A stretch of DNA of 64,000 nucleotides from NCBI RefSeq assembly GCF_003967275.1, contig NZ_AP018721.1:186001-250000 (forward strand), written 5' to 3'. Origin of the DNA: Sulfuritortus calidifontis. GTDB taxonomy: Bacteria > Pseudomonadota > Gammaproteobacteria > Burkholderiales > Thiobacillaceae. This document shows positions 26,395-35,404 of the stretch, one piece after another. The stretch's first letter is position 1. Each line of letters begins with the position of its first letter. The position numbers and the translations under genes were made by a program. Under the pieces are notes generated by a model, which saw only the letters and a list, made by a program, of their open reading frames with translations, had not been told where the DNA came from and did not search any database.

Positions 26395-27937
26395 GGCGGA
26401 ACAGGCGCAGGGCCTGGTCCTTGTGCCGGGGCCGCTGGCCGAGCCAGACGTATTCGTAATCGGGGCCGGGATTGGCGGCCTCGCCGCGGCGGCCCTGGAT
26501 CAGGAGATAACCGCAGACCTGGCCGGGCCGGGCCAGGCGCGAATCGAGGTGATAGCGCAGGGCGATGGCGGTGTCGGCCTCGACCTGGGCCTGGACGCAG
26601 ACGCCGGCCGGCAACTGCCGGTCGAGTTCGGCCAGCACCGGCTTCCAGGCCCAGCCCGCTTCGCCCCAGGGGCGGAACAAGGCCATCAGCAGCAGCCAGG
26701 TCAGGGTCATGCCGGTGGCCCAGACCAGGGCCGGACGCAGCTGGGCGCGGGGGAAGAAGGGGGTGGCAATGACCCACAGCAGGGTGGCGGCGACCGCCAG
26801 CCCGAGTCTCAGGCTGCCGATGCCGCCGCTTTGGTAGTCGGGGGTCATCCGGGCCAGGCGGTCGGCCAGCCGGGGCGGCCAGCCCCATTCCAGGGCGGCG
26901 AAATGGATCCAGAACACGATGGCGAGGAAGAAGAAGCAGAGCACACCGAACCAGTAGAAGGCCTGGGCGGCGCCGCGTTGCATGTGGCCGATGGCGAAGG
27001 CGGCGAGCAGGCTGAGCGGGGCGAGCAGCGGCAGTGCCCCGCCGTCGCGGGAGAAGGCAGGGGTGAGGGCGGCGTAGAACAGCACCAGCACGGCCAGCAG
27101 CGGCAGGTGCAGTTCGCTCGCCCGGCCCAGGCGTTTGTGCTCGTGCCAGATCGCCCAGGCTGCCAGCGGCCAGACCGGCCAGGCCGACCAGGCCAGCAGG
27201 GAGACGAGGTGGCCGGGGTCGTAGACCGGCAACAGGCCGGCCAGGCCGTGGCCGGCCAGCCAGGCATCAAGATTGCCCTGGAGCGTGAGCCAGGCCAGCC
27301 AGAGGCCGGACAGGACCAAGCCAACGGCGATGCCGAGGCCGACACCCTGGCGATAGGGCCGCTCACGCCAATCGCGCGAGACCAGCGGCAGCAGCAGGAT
27401 GAAGAGGCCGAGCACGAAATCGGCCAGGCCGTCGATCAGGGTCAGGGCAAACAGGGCGCCGCCGATGACCGCCACGGCAGGCATCGGCTGGCGGCGGGCC
27501 AGCGTCGCGCCATAAAGCAGCAGGGCGTAGGCGGCCAGCTGTAGGCTGTCCGGCAGCAGGGCGTGGGCGCGCAGCATCAGGCCGAAGGCGCCCATCAAGA
27601 GCAGGGCCGCGGCCGGGCCGTAGCCGGGCCCGAGCAGGGCGCGGGCGGCCAGGCCGGTGCAGGCCAGGGCGACCAGGCTGAACAGGCCGCTGACGGCGCG
27701 GGCGGCGTCCTGGATGCCAAGCCAGGGGCCGAGTAGCTTGGCCGCCAGACCGGCGAGGAAAGTGTGCAGCGGCACGGTGCTGGCGTGGGCCTGGCCGTGT
27801 TCGAGCCAATCGAGCACCTGGCCCAGGGCCAGGGTCTCCTCGGCCTTCCAGGCATCGCGCCCGGTCAGGCCGTAGAGGGCCCACAGCACCATGAGGGCGG
27901 CGAGAAGGTAGATTTTGCGCGAGGTCAGCGGATGCAT
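26378..27937 (-). CDS. ArnT/PMT-like (GT39/GT83-type) membrane protein
   Basis: 519-aa inner-membrane protein with about 10-12 hydrophobic segments and a C-terminal soluble domain of about 110 residues (after WLLLMALFRPWGEAG). The N-terminal layout, TM1 then a loop with GRDAWKAEET, resembles lipid-linked sugar glycosyltransferases of the ArnT/PMT family, where an acidic pair in this first loop is catalytic. The substrate is unknown; no arn or glycan cluster is nearby. It follows rpmE by about 70 nt, on the same strand but past a terminator. Confidence 0.7.
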   Translation of the reverse strand: MHPLTSRKIYLLAALMVLWALYGLTGRDAWKAEETLALGQVLDWLEHGQAHASTVPLHTFLAGLAAKLLGPWLGIQDAARAVSGLFSLVALACTGLAARALLGPGYGPAAALLLMGAFGLMLRAHALLPDSLQLAAYALLLYGATLARRQPMPAVAVIGGALFALTLIDGLADFVLGLFILLLPLVSRDWRERPYRQGVGLGIAVGLVLSGLWLAWLTLQGNLDAWLAGHGLAGLLPVYDPGHLVSLLAWSAWPVWPLAAWAIWHEHKRLGRASELHLPLLAVLVLFYAALTPAFSRDGGALPLLAPLSLLAAFAIGHMQRGAAQAFYWFGVLCFFFLAIVFWIHFAALEWGWPPRLADRLARMTPDYQSGGIGSLRLGLAVAATLLWVIATPFFPRAQLRPALVWATGMTLTWLLLMALFRPWGEAGWAWKPVLAELDRQLPAGVCVQAQVEADTAIALRYHLDSRLARPGQVCGYLLIQGRRGEAANPGPDYEYVWLGQRPRHKDQALRLFRHVEPS

Positions 27938-27963
27938 CCCTGGCCTTACTCCCCGGTATGAAT

Positions 27964-27990
27964 AAAAAAGGCAGCCCGAAGCTGCCTTTT
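27964..27990 (-). terminator. Terminator after rpmE
   Basis: On the minus strand AAAAGGCAGC-TTCGG-GCTGCCTTTTTT, a stem with U-run, about 20 nt after the rpmE stop. Confidence 0.85.
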
Positions 27991-28009
27991 CCTATGGCCT
28001 GCCGCTGGC

Positions 28010-28213
28010 TTACTTCTTGCCGTATTTCTGGCGGAACTTCTCGACCCGGCCCGCGGTGTCCACGATCTTCTGCTTGCCGGTGTAGAACGGGTGGCAGGAA
28101 GAGCAGACTTCCACGGCCAGGGCCTTGTTCATGGTCGACCGGGTGACGAAGCTGTTGCCGCAGCTGCAAGTGACCTGGACTTCGTTGTATTCGGGATGGA
28201 TGCCGGGTTTCAT
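28010..28213 (-). CDS. rpmE: 50S ribosomal protein L31, zinc-binding form
   Basis: 67-aa ribosomal protein L31 of the C+ type: [22 protein letters not shown] with cysteines at 16 and 18, and [13 protein letters not shown] later, forming the zinc site. The start is MKPGIHPEY; an extra seven codons upstream are not conserved in the family. A monocistronic unit with a strong terminator. Confidence 0.96.
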   Translation of the reverse strand: MKPGIHPEYNEVQVTCSCGNSFVTRSTMNKALAVEVCSSCHPFYTGKQKIVDTAGRVEKFRQKYGKK

Positions 28214-28282
28214 GACGGGCCTTCCAGTACTCAATTCGGAAAGGGCGCGATTATGGCCGAAAAATTCGCCGGGGGCAACCGC

Positions 28283-29170
28283 TCAATGAGCCTGCCCGAT
28301 TTCGGCCAGCAGGCGCCCGATCATGGCCTCGGCCTGGCCGGCGTAAGCGCCGCCGAACATATTGAAGTGGTTGAGCACGTGATACAGGTTGTACAGGATC
28401 TTGCGCACGGGATAACCGGGGTCGAGCGGCCAGGCCTCGCGGTAGGCGGCGTAGAAGTCCGGGCCGAAGCCGCCGAACAGCTCGGTCATGGCCAGATCGG
28501 CCTCGCGGTCGCCGTAATAGACGGCCGGGTCGAACACCACCGGCTCGCCGTCGGCGAAGCCGTAGTTGCCGCCCCAGAGATCGCCGTGCAGCAGCGAGGG
28601 CGCCGGCCGATAGTCGGTGAAGAAGGCTGCCAGGACGGACATCAGGCGCTCGCCTTGGTCGATGAGCCGGCGGCCGGCGCCGTTTCGCGCCGCCAGGCGC
28701 AGTTGATGATGCAGCCGGCGGTCGCGCCAGAACTCGACCCAGTCGGCGCAGGGCGTGTTCGGTTGCGGGGTGTCGCCGATGGAGTTGTCGATGCGCCAGC
28801 CGAAGCGGGCCTGGCTGACCCGGTGCATGGCGGCGAGGTGTCGGCCCAGGCGCGTACCGCTGCCGCGGCCGGAGAGGTCGAGGTGTTCCAGCACCAGATA
28901 GGCCTGACCCCCGGCCGTGCCCCAGCAGATCGGCCGCGGCGCGCGCAGGCGGCGGCTGGCCAGGATCTCGTCCAGGCCCGCCGCCTCGGCCTCGAACATG
29001 GCTGCCTTGGCCGCCTCGTTCAGTTTGAGGAAAAAGCGCTCGCCAGCGCGGCCGTGCAGGACATAGGCCTCGTTGATGCAGCCGCCGCCGGCATGCTCAT
29101 GGCGGCCCAGTTGGAAGGGCTGGCCGCTGGCGCCGGCGATGGCCGCGCCGATCTCGACCCAAGCCGTCAT
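28283..29170 (-). CDS. Fructosamine kinase family protein
   Basis: 295-aa FN3K/ketosamine-3-kinase family member. These phosphorylate sugar adducts (ketosamines, ribulosamines) on proteins and so trigger deglycation. A protein-kinase-like fold is visible: GGGCINEAYVL, FFLKLNEAAKAAMFEAEAAGL (ATP Lys), then catalytic LLHGDLWGGNYGF and metal-binding VVFDPAVYYGDREADLAMTELFGGF. Length and motifs are normal for the bacterial family. It starts 13 nt after the DUF971 gene and is probably co-transcribed. Confidence 0.93.
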   Translation of the reverse strand: MTAWVEIGAAIAGASGQPFQLGRHEHAGGGCINEAYVLHGRAGERFFLKLNEAAKAAMFEAEAAGLDEILASRRLRAPRPICWGTAGGQAYLVLEHLDLSGRGSGTRLGRHLAAMHRVSQARFGWRIDNSIGDTPQPNTPCADWVEFWRDRRLHHQLRLAARNGAGRRLIDQGERLMSVLAAFFTDYRPAPSLLHGDLWGGNYGFADGEPVVFDPAVYYGDREADLAMTELFGGFGPDFYAAYREAWPLDPGYPVRKILYNLYHVLNHFNMFGGAYAGQAEAMIGRLLAEIGQAH

Positions 29171-29183
29171 GCCTGGGGTCGGC

Positions 29184-29573
29184 TTACTTGATCAGCGTCT
29201 TCGGCTCGCGCGACTCGCCGGCCGCTTCCAGCCGGCGCAGGTATTCCTGCCAGTAGACGTCCTGGTGCTTGCCCAGGTCATACAGGTAATCCCAGGAATA
29301 GATGCCGGAGTTGTGGCCGTCGGAGAATTCCAGCACCACGGCATACTGGCCGACCGGCTCGATCCGCTTGATCTCGACGTATTTCTTGCCGACCTGCAGC
29401 ACCTCCTGGCCCGGGCCGTGGCCGCGCACCTCGGCCGAGGGGGAGAACACGCGCAGGTATTCACAGGGCAGCTCGAAATGGCTGCCATCGTTGAAGGTCA
29501 GCTCCAGGATCTTGGATTGCTGATGCAGCTTGATTTCGGTGGGGATTGGGGAAGCGGGACTTAGGCCACCCAT
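29184..29573 (-). CDS. DUF971 (GBBH-like N-terminal domain) protein
   Basis: 129-aa single-domain protein: [47 protein letters not shown], then [29 protein letters not shown]. The family is the N-terminal domain of gamma-butyrobetaine hydroxylase. As a stand-alone gene it often sits near iron-sulfur or ubiquinone genes, but its function is not established. The start MGGLSPASP is chosen because upstream codons have no family match. Confidence 0.9.
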   Translation of the reverse strand: MGGLSPASPIPTEIKLHQQSKILELTFNDGSHFELPCEYLRVFSPSAEVRGHGPGQEVLQVGKKYVEIKRIEPVGQYAVVLEFSDGHNSGIYSWDYLYDLGKHQDVYWQEYLRRLEAAGESREPKTLIK

Positions 29574-29638
29574 GATGCGTACTCCTGATGCTTTGCCAAG
29601 GTCGGCTAGTTTGCCAGCGGGGGAGGCCGAGGACAAGA

Positions 29639-29655
29639 CCGAGTTTTTTACTCGG
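29639..29655 (-). terminator. Short hairpin after tRNA-Arg
   Basis: CCGAG-TTTTTTA-CTCGG, 11 nt beyond the 3' end of the tRNA on the minus strand, followed by TCTTG. A probable weak terminator. Confidence 0.45.
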
Positions 29656-29665
29656 GTATGGCAGA

Positions 29666-29742
29666 TGGCCCGCCCGGCGCGATTCGAACGCACGACCCCT
29701 GCCTTCGGAGGGCAGTACTCTATCCAGCTGAGCTACGGGCGG
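29666..29742 (-). tRNA. tRNA-Arg (anticodon CCG)
   Basis: 77-nt cloverleaf on the minus strand: acceptor CCGCCCG/CGGGCGG, D-arm GCTCAGCTGGATAGAG, anticodon arm CTGCC-CTCCGAA-GGCAG (anticodon CCG, reads CGG), T-arm with GTTCGAATC, discriminator G and encoded CCA. Confidence 0.97.
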
Positions 29743-29835
29743 AGGACGCGAAGAATAGCATAGCCGCCTTTCAATTGGCAGGCGGCTCACCGTATAATCG
29801 CCGGGTTTTGCATACCGAAATTCAGGAAATAGAGC

Positions 29836-30651
29836 ATGGCTGATCACCACGAAATGACTAAAACCACGCCAAAAGAATTCGCCATGGCCACCCTGGGTGG
29901 TCTGTTCGCGCCGGGCTTGGCGATCTTTCTCATTGTGATGCTGGTCGTCAGCATCCAATCGCGCCTGAGCGGCCAGGAGGCCGAGGCCGCCGCCGACAAG
30001 GCGGTACGCGAGCGGATCAAGCCCTTCGGCGTTTCCGTCGCCATCGACCCCAATGTCCCCCGTGTCGAGATGACCGGCGAGCAGGTCTACAACGAGGTGT
30101 GCACCAACTGCCACGGCTCCGGCGCGCTGGGTTCGCCCAAGTACAAGGATGCCGGCGCCTGGGGCAAGCGCATCGCCCAGGGCTGGCCGGTGCTGCTCGA
30201 CCACGCCTTGAACGGTTTCAACAAGATGCCGGCGCGCGGCGGCGAGCCTGATCTGTCCGATCTGGAAGTGGCTCGTGCCGTGGCCTTCATGACCAACGCC
30301 GCCGGCGGCAAGTTCGAGCCGGTGCTGAAGAAAGAGGTCGAGCCGACCCCGGCCGAACTGGCCCGGGGCAAGGTGGTGTATGCCGAGAACTGCGCCAGCT
30401 GCCACGACACCGGCACCACCGGCGCCCAGAAGCTGACCGACGCCAAGGCCTGGGAGCCGCTGCTCAAGCAGGGCAAGGACTACCTCTACACCGCCGCGAT
30501 CAAGGGCACCTTCGGCGGTCCGGCCAAGGGCGGCAACGACAAGCTGTCCGATGCCGACACCCGTCTGGCGGTCGACTACATGGTCGATCAGGCCCGCGCC
30601 AGCGTCGCCAAGGCGGCCAAGCCGGCCGAGAAGAAGGCGGCGGCCAAGTAA
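29836..30651 (+). CDS. Membrane-anchored diheme cytochrome c5
   Basis: 271-aa electron carrier. A single N-terminal membrane anchor (about residues 22-44, LFAPGLAIFLIVMLVVSI) is followed by two cytochrome c domains of the c5 type with heme motifs CTNCH (about residue 92) and CASCH (about 186); MP and LSD segments typical of c5 follow each. The Lys/Ala-rich C-terminus (AKPAEKKAAAK) is unstructured. Heme attachment would depend on the ccm operon at 43.3 kb. It is probably involved in electron transfer to a terminal oxidase or reductase; the partner is unknown. Confidence 0.93.
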   Translation: MADHHEMTKTTPKEFAMATLGGLFAPGLAIFLIVMLVVSIQSRLSGQEAEAAADKAVRERIKPFGVSVAIDPNVPRVEMTGEQVYNEVCTNCHGSGALGSPKYKDAGAWGKRIAQGWPVLLDHALNGFNKMPARGGEPDLSDLEVARAVAFMTNAAGGKFEPVLKKEVEPTPAELARGKVVYAENCASCHDTGTTGAQKLTDAKAWEPLLKQGKDYLYTAAIKGTFGGPAKGGNDKLSDADTRLAVDYMVDQARASVAKAAKPAEKKAAAK

Positions 30652-30670
30652 TCGGCTGGTTCGCCCAAAT

Positions 30671-30705
30671 AAAAAAGCGCGGCTGCGGCCGCGCTTTTTT
30701 TATGC
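30671..30705 (+). terminator. Terminator after the cytochrome c5 gene
   Basis: AAAAAAGCGCGGC-TGCG-GCCGCGCTTTTTT, a 13-bp symmetrical stem with T-run, 19 nt after the stop. Confidence 0.92.
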
Positions 30706-30732
30706 CTGTCGCCGGGGCGGCGAGGAGGGAAC

Positions 30733-30894
30733 TCAGAGAATGCGGCCGGTGAACTGCCCCTTCTTGATCTCGACCTTGAACATATTGCTGCACTTCTTGC
30801 AGACCACGACCTGGCTGCCGTTGACGGTGCTGACCAGGAAGGAATGACCTTCCCCGCACTTCGGGCATTTCGCGGTGTTGTTGCCTTGGGCCAT
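30733..30894 (-). CDS. Small zinc-ribbon protein
   Basis: 53-aa protein MAQGNNTAKCPKCGEGHSFL...VCKKCSNMFKVEIKKGQF with two CxxC pairs (C10/C13 and C33/C36), a one-zinc ribbon. A very good ribosome site AGGAGG lies 5-7 nt before the ATG, which supports it as a real gene. No function is recognised. It lies just downstream of rep, on the same strand with a 40-nt gap. Confidence 0.7.
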   Translation of the reverse strand: MAQGNNTAKCPKCGEGHSFLVSTVNGSQVVVCKKCSNMFKVEIKKGQFTGRIL

Positions 30895-30934
30895 GGCCCC
30901 TCCTTTTTGGGTATTGGCCGGCCAGCTTAGCGCG

Positions 30935-32932
30935 TTATTTGTTCGCCGCCAACATGGCCTTGAGGTTGGCCAGGCGGTTGCGCCCGGCCTCGCGGGCGGC
31001 GGCCGAATCGTCCTCCTGGCCGCTGTGCCGCAGTTCGGCACTGTCGATCTCGTCGAGGAAGCGCGAGGGTTCGCAGACCACCCAGTCGCCGCCCTTCTTG
31101 CGCTTGCCGCAGCAGGTGAGGGTGAGGCTCTTCTGGGCACGGGTGATGCCGACGTACATCAGCCGGCGTTCTTCCTCCAGCCGGCTGCCTTCCTGGCATT
31201 CGCGGTGGGGCAGGATGTCCTCTTCCACCCCGGCCAGGATGACATGGGGGAACTCCAGGCCCTTGGCCGCGTGCAGGGTGGACAGGCGCACGGCGTCGAG
31301 CTCGGCCTCGTCGCGGCCTTCGAGCAGGTTCATCAGGGAAACGGTCTGGGTCAGCTCGATCAGGCTCTTCTCGTCTTCCTCGCCCTTTTTCGACAGCCAG
31401 TCGACGAACTCGCTGACATTGCCCCACTTGGCCTTGGCCGCACGCTCGTCCTCGGTGTCGTAGAGCCATTCCTCGTAGCGGATGGCGGCGAGCAGTTCCT
31501 GCAGGAGCCGGCCGGCCGGCTCCTTCGGCGCCCGGAAGGCGAGGCGGTTGATGAAGTTGCCGAACTCGATCAAGGGTTCCAGCTGCTTGGCCGCCATCCG
31601 GCTTTGCAGCCCGGTCTCGAACGCGGCCTCGAACAGCGAGCAATGGCGCTCGGCCGCATACTGGCCCAGCTTCTCCAGCGTGGTCGGGCCGATGCCGCGC
31701 TTCGGGCTGGTGGCGGCGCGGATGAAGGCGGGGTCGTCGTCCTGGTTGGCGATCAGGCGCAGATAGGCGGTGAGGTCCTTGATCTCGGCCCGGTCGAAGA
31801 AGGACTGGCCGCCGGACAGGACATAGGGGATCTTGGCCGCGCGCAGGGCCTCCTCGAACAGGCGGGCCTGGTGGTTGCCGCGGTAGAGCACGGCGTAGTC
31901 GGCGAAGCGGGTGCGGTGCTCGAACTTGTGGGCGGAGATGCGCATGGCGATGGTCTCCGCCTCGTTCCGGTCGTCCTTGCAGCGCACGACCTGGATCGGG
32001 TCGCCGATGCCGAGCTCGCTCCAGAGGTTCTTCTCATGCACCCGTGGGTTGTTGCGGATCACGCTGTTGGCGGCCCTGAGGATGCGTTGGCACGAGCGGT
32101 AGTTTTGGGTGAGCGGGATGATCTTGAGCCGGCTGTAGTCTTCGGCCAGGCGCTTGAGGTTTTCGATGTCGGCGCCGCGCCAGGCATAGATCGCCTGGTC
32201 GTCGTCGCCCACCGCGGTAAAGCGGCCGAGCGGGCCGGTGAGCAGCTTCATCAGCTCGTACTGGGCGCCGTTGGTGTCCTGGTACTCGTCCACCAGCAGG
32301 TGGCGCATGCGGTTCTGCCAGGCCTCGCGCGCCTCGGCATCACAGCGGAACAGCTCCACCGGCAGCCGGATCAGGTCGTCGAAATCCATGGCCTGGTAGG
32401 CCCTGAGCGTGTCCTGGTAGGCGCGGTAGGCCACGGCCAGCTGCCGCTCGGTCTCGTCGGCCGCCACCTGCTGGGCCTGGTCGGGGGTGATGAGCGCGTT
32501 CTTCCAGTTGGAGATCACGGCCGCCGCTTGGCGCAGCGTGCCCTTGTCCGGCGCCTTGGTGATCTCGGACAGGATGGCCTGGGTGTCGGCCGCGTCGAGC
32601 ACCGAGAACGAGGGCTTGTAGCCCAGGCGCTTGGCTTCCCGCCGCAGGATGGTCAGGCCCAGGGCGTGGAAGGTGCAGACGGTGAGGCCCTGGCCGGTCT
32701 TGCCCTCGAGCAGTTCGCCCACCCGCGCCTTCATCTCGCGCGCGGCCTTGTTGGTGAAGGTGACGGCGGTGATGGCGCGCGGGTCATAGCCGCAGTCGGC
32801 GATCAGGAAGGCGATCTTGCGGGTGATCACCCGGGTCTTGCCCGAGCCGGCACCGGCGAGCACCAACAAGGGCCCGTCCAGGTATTTCACCGCTTCGCGC
32901 TGCTGGGGATTGAGATTCGAGAGGAGAGACAT
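30935..32932 (-). CDS. rep: ATP-dependent DNA helicase Rep
   Basis: 665-aa SF1A 3'-5' helicase that helps replication forks pass bound proteins. Walker A LAGAGSGKTRVI, VTFTNKAAREMKARV, LLVDEYQDTN, VGDDDQAIYAWRGA, LTQNYRS, LSTLHAAKGLEF and YVGITRAQKSL are in order. The N-terminus (MSLLSNLNPQQREAVKYLDGPLLVLAGAGSG) and the lack of a C-terminal Tudor-like domain point to Rep, not UvrD; the UvrD paralogue is at 16060. It is divergent from apaH. Confidence 0.94.
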   Translation of the reverse strand: MSLLSNLNPQQREAVKYLDGPLLVLAGAGSGKTRVITRKIAFLIADCGYDPRAITAVTFTNKAAREMKARVGELLEGKTGQGLTVCTFHALGLTILRREAKRLGYKPSFSVLDAADTQAILSEITKAPDKGTLRQAAAVISNWKNALITPDQAQQVAADETERQLAVAYRAYQDTLRAYQAMDFDDLIRLPVELFRCDAEAREAWQNRMRHLLVDEYQDTNGAQYELMKLLTGPLGRFTAVGDDDQAIYAWRGADIENLKRLAEDYSRLKIIPLTQNYRSCQRILRAANSVIRNNPRVHEKNLWSELGIGDPIQVVRCKDDRNEAETIAMRISAHKFEHRTRFADYAVLYRGNHQARLFEEALRAAKIPYVLSGGQSFFDRAEIKDLTAYLRLIANQDDDPAFIRAATSPKRGIGPTTLEKLGQYAAERHCSLFEAAFETGLQSRMAAKQLEPLIEFGNFINRLAFRAPKEPAGRLLQELLAAIRYEEWLYDTEDERAAKAKWGNVSEFVDWLSKKGEEDEKSLIELTQTVSLMNLLEGRDEAELDAVRLSTLHAAKGLEFPHVILAGVEEDILPHRECQEGSRLEEERRLMYVGITRAQKSLTLTCCGKRKKGGDWVVCEPSRFLDEIDSAELRHSGQEDDSAAAREAGRNRLANLKAMLAANK

Positions 32933-32994
32933 GCGGCGGCGATTTTACCCCGCCATCCCGGGGCATTAAACTCGAGAAAAAAACAGGAATCGGA

Positions 32995-33822
32995 ATGAGC
33001 ACTTACGTCATCGGCGACGTGCAAGGCTGCCTGGGCGCCCTGCACGAACTCTTGGGCGCCATCGAATTCAAATCCGGCCGCGACCGCCTCTGGCTGGCCG
33101 GCGACCTGGTCAATCGCGGCGAGGACTCCATCGGCACCCTGCGCTGGTGCCTGGCCCACGACGCCGACATCGTCGCCATCCTGGGCAATCACGATCTGCA
33201 TCTCTTGGCCGTGGCCGAGGGCTTCGTGCCGGCGCACAAGAAGGACACGCTGGACGAGATCCTCGATGCGCCGGACCGGGAGGAGGTATTGGAGTGGCTG
33301 CGCTTCCGGCCCATGGTCCATCGCGAGGGCAAGGACCTCATGGTCCACGCCGGGCTGCTGCCGCAATGGACGGCCGACCAGGCGGTGGCCCTGGGTCGCG
33401 AACTGGAGGCGGCGTTGCGCGGCCCCGGCTACCGGCCCTTCCTCCAGGCCATGTATGGCAACGAACCGCGCCACTGGGACGATGCACTCCAGGGCCAGGA
33501 CCGGCTGCGGGTGATCGCCAACGCCATGACCCGGCTGCGCTTCCTGCATCCGGACGGGGGCATGGAGTTCCTGCACAAGTGCGGGCCGGAGGCGGCGCCG
33601 CCTGAGTTGACGCCTTGGTACGACGCACCCGATCGGCAGAGCACAGCTGTCCGGGTGTTCTTCGGCCACTGGTCGACCCTGGGCCTGTATGCACGGCCCG
33701 ACGTGATCGGTCTCGACACCGGCTGCCTCTGGGGCGGCCGGCTCAGCGCATTTCGCCTGGACGACGGGCGGGTGTTTCAGGTGCCGTGCCACGCCCGGCG
33801 CGAGCCAAAGCATCACGGATAG
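32995..33822 (+). CDS. apaH: Symmetrical diadenosine tetraphosphatase
   Basis: Hydrolyses Ap4A to two ADP (and decaps Np4-RNA in studied bacteria). 275 aa with the metallophosphatase signature YVIGDVQGCLGAL (GDxxG), LAGDLVNRGEDS (GDxxDRG-like), ILGNHDLHLLAV (GNHD/E) and LMVHAGLLPQW. Length is normal. Its last 80 nt overlap the 3' end of the opposite-strand acyltransferase gene. It is divergent from rep, with its start 62 nt away. Confidence 0.96.
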   Translation: MSTYVIGDVQGCLGALHELLGAIEFKSGRDRLWLAGDLVNRGEDSIGTLRWCLAHDADIVAILGNHDLHLLAVAEGFVPAHKKDTLDEILDAPDREEVLEWLRFRPMVHREGKDLMVHAGLLPQWTADQAVALGRELEAALRGPGYRPFLQAMYGNEPRHWDDALQGQDRLRVIANAMTRLRFLHPDGGMEFLHKCGPEAAPPELTPWYDAPDRQSTAVRVFFGHWSTLGLYARPDVIGLDTGCLWGGRLSAFRLDDGRVFQVPCHARREPKHHG

Positions 33823-34528
33823 CGGATTCCGCGGTTTGCGCCAGTTCGCGCCGGTGGCCGCCGGTCGCCGGGATCGGCGGCAGGAAGGTGACCTCGGCCT
33901 GCAGGCCGCCGCTGCGGAGGACGCGCATGACCGATTGAGCCAGGGTGGTGTCGTCGTGATAGGCCGCGGCCAGGGTCGGCTGGCCATTCAGGTCGAGATA
34001 ACGGATCAGCACCGGCCAGACCTGGGCCTCGGCCGCCAGTGCCGGGTTGAACAGCGAGGCGTAGAAGGGCCTGACCTCGCTGCCGTCCGTGGTGGTGCCC
34101 TCCGGGAACAAGGCCAGGCATTCGCCGCTGCGCAGGTGCTCGGCCATCAGCTGGTTGATCCGCGCCGCGTCGCTCTTTTTCGTTCGCTCCAGGAACAGGG
34201 TGCCGGTCATTTCGGCCAGCCAGCCGATCAGCGGCCAGTTCTTGATCTCGGCCTTGGAGATGAAGCGGGTGAACAGCAGGCTGTGCAGCACATGGATGTC
34301 CAGCCAGGACACATGGTTGGCCACGATCAGCGCGCCCTCGCCGCGCACCGCCGGCGGCCGGCCGTGCATGACCACGCGCACGCCGGCCAGGCCGACCAGG
34401 CGCCCGGCCCAGACCGTCACCCGGCGCGCCCTTTCCTCGGCCGAGAGGTGGGGGAAGAGCAACAGGATGGTCAGCGCACCGGTCAGCAGGTGGCCCAACA
34501 GGCGCAGCAGTTGATAGGCCGGCCGCAT
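33743..34528 (-). CDS. olsA: 1-acyl-sn-glycerol-3-phosphate / lyso-ornithine-lipid acyltransferase
   Basis: 261-aa PlsC-family membrane acyltransferase: hydrophobic N-terminus, NHVSWLD (the NHxxxxD catalytic motif, residues about 92-98), FISKAEIKNWPLIG, and FPEGTTTDGSEVRPF. PlsC and OlsA are hard to separate by motif. The OlsB-like gene immediately upstream on the same strand (23 nt) suggests OlsA, which adds the second fatty acid in ornithine lipid synthesis; this is inference from context. The gene end overlaps apaH by 80 nt in convergent orientation. Confidence 0.75.
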   Translation of the reverse strand: MRPAYQLLRLLGHLLTGALTILLLFPHLSAEERARRVTVWAGRLVGLAGVRVVMHGRPPAVRGEGALIVANHVSWLDIHVLHSLLFTRFISKAEIKNWPLIGWLAEMTGTLFLERTKKSDAARINQLMAEHLRSGECLALFPEGTTTDGSEVRPFYASLFNPALAAEAQVWPVLIRYLDLNGQPTLAAAYHDDTTLAQSVMRVLRSGGLQAEVTFLPPIPATGGHRRELAQTAESAIRDALARAGRGTAPETPARRPGEMR

Positions 34529-34551
34529 CGCCTAGCGCCCTTCCCGGGCGG

Positions 34552-35301
34552 TCACTTCAGGAAGTGCCGGGCGTAGCTGCCATTGACGCTCTTCATCGAC
34601 AACAGGATGGGCAGGTCGGCCGTGTTGAAGTCCGGGTCCCAGGCCGGTTCGCCGCAGATGTAGGCGCCGGCGCGCAGATAGCCCTTGATCAGCGGCGGCA
34701 CTACCGGGGCGGCCGTGGTCTCCAGCGATTCCAGCGGCAGCGGACAACGCGGGGTGACGCGCCATTCCACGGGCGACAGGTGTTTGTCCTTCAGGGTGTG
34801 CCAGATGCCGGCCGCATTGTGGCCGCCGTCGGCCATGCCGATGCTGGCGCAGCCGATCAGATAGTCGTAGCCATGCTGCAGCATGTATTCCGCCAGGCCG
34901 GCCCAGAGCAGGGCGATGACGCCGCCGCTGCGGTGGTCGGCATGCACGCAGGAGCGGCCCAGTTCCACCATGCGTCCGCGCAGGTGCTGCAGACGGGTGA
35001 GGTCGAATTCCTGCTCGGTGTAATAGCTGCCGATACGCTTGGCCGCCTCGGGGCTCAGGATGCGGTAGGTGCCGACCACCTCGCCGGTGTCGGCATCGCG
35101 CACCAGCAGGTGCTGGCAATGGGGGTCGTAGAAATCGATGTCGAGGCCGGGCTCCACGGTGCTCAGCCGGGCGCCCATCTCTTCCGCGAACACCTTGTAA
35201 CGCAGGCGCTGGGCCTCGCGCACCGCCTCGGGACTGTCGGCCAGGCCGACCTGATAGTGCCGCTTGACCCGGCCGCCAGCCTCCACACGTTCCTGCAGCA
35301 T
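34552..35301 (-). CDS. olsB: OlsB-like N-acyltransferase (GNAT fold, hemolysin-type)
   Basis: 249-aa protein with the OlsB/acyl-homoserine-lactone-synthase-like GNAT pattern: YQVGLADSPEAVREAQRLRYKVFAEEMGA, DFYDPHCQHLLVRD, VGTYRILSPEAAKRIG, MVELGRSCVHADHRSGGVIALLWAGLAEYM, YLIGCASIGM. Such enzymes transfer 3-hydroxyacyl groups from ACP to ornithine as the first step of ornithine lipid formation. With the PlsC-like gene it forms a likely olsBA unit. Other GNAT activities of this subfamily cannot be excluded. Confidence 0.8.
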   Translation of the reverse strand: MLQERVEAGGRVKRHYQVGLADSPEAVREAQRLRYKVFAEEMGARLSTVEPGLDIDFYDPHCQHLLVRDADTGEVVGTYRILSPEAAKRIGSYYTEQEFDLTRLQHLRGRMVELGRSCVHADHRSGGVIALLWAGLAEYMLQHGYDYLIGCASIGMADGGHNAAGIWHTLKDKHLSPVEWRVTPRCPLPLESLETTAAPVVPPLIKGYLRAGAYICGEPAWDPDFNTADLPILLSMKSVNGSYARHFLK

Positions 35302-35404
35302 TGCCTTGTCCTTTTTCGGGTTGCAATGCGGCAGAAATTAGCGGGGCTGGATGACAGCGGGGTGACGGCGGCATTAAGGATTGGTTAAACGGCCGGCTCT
35401 GGCT

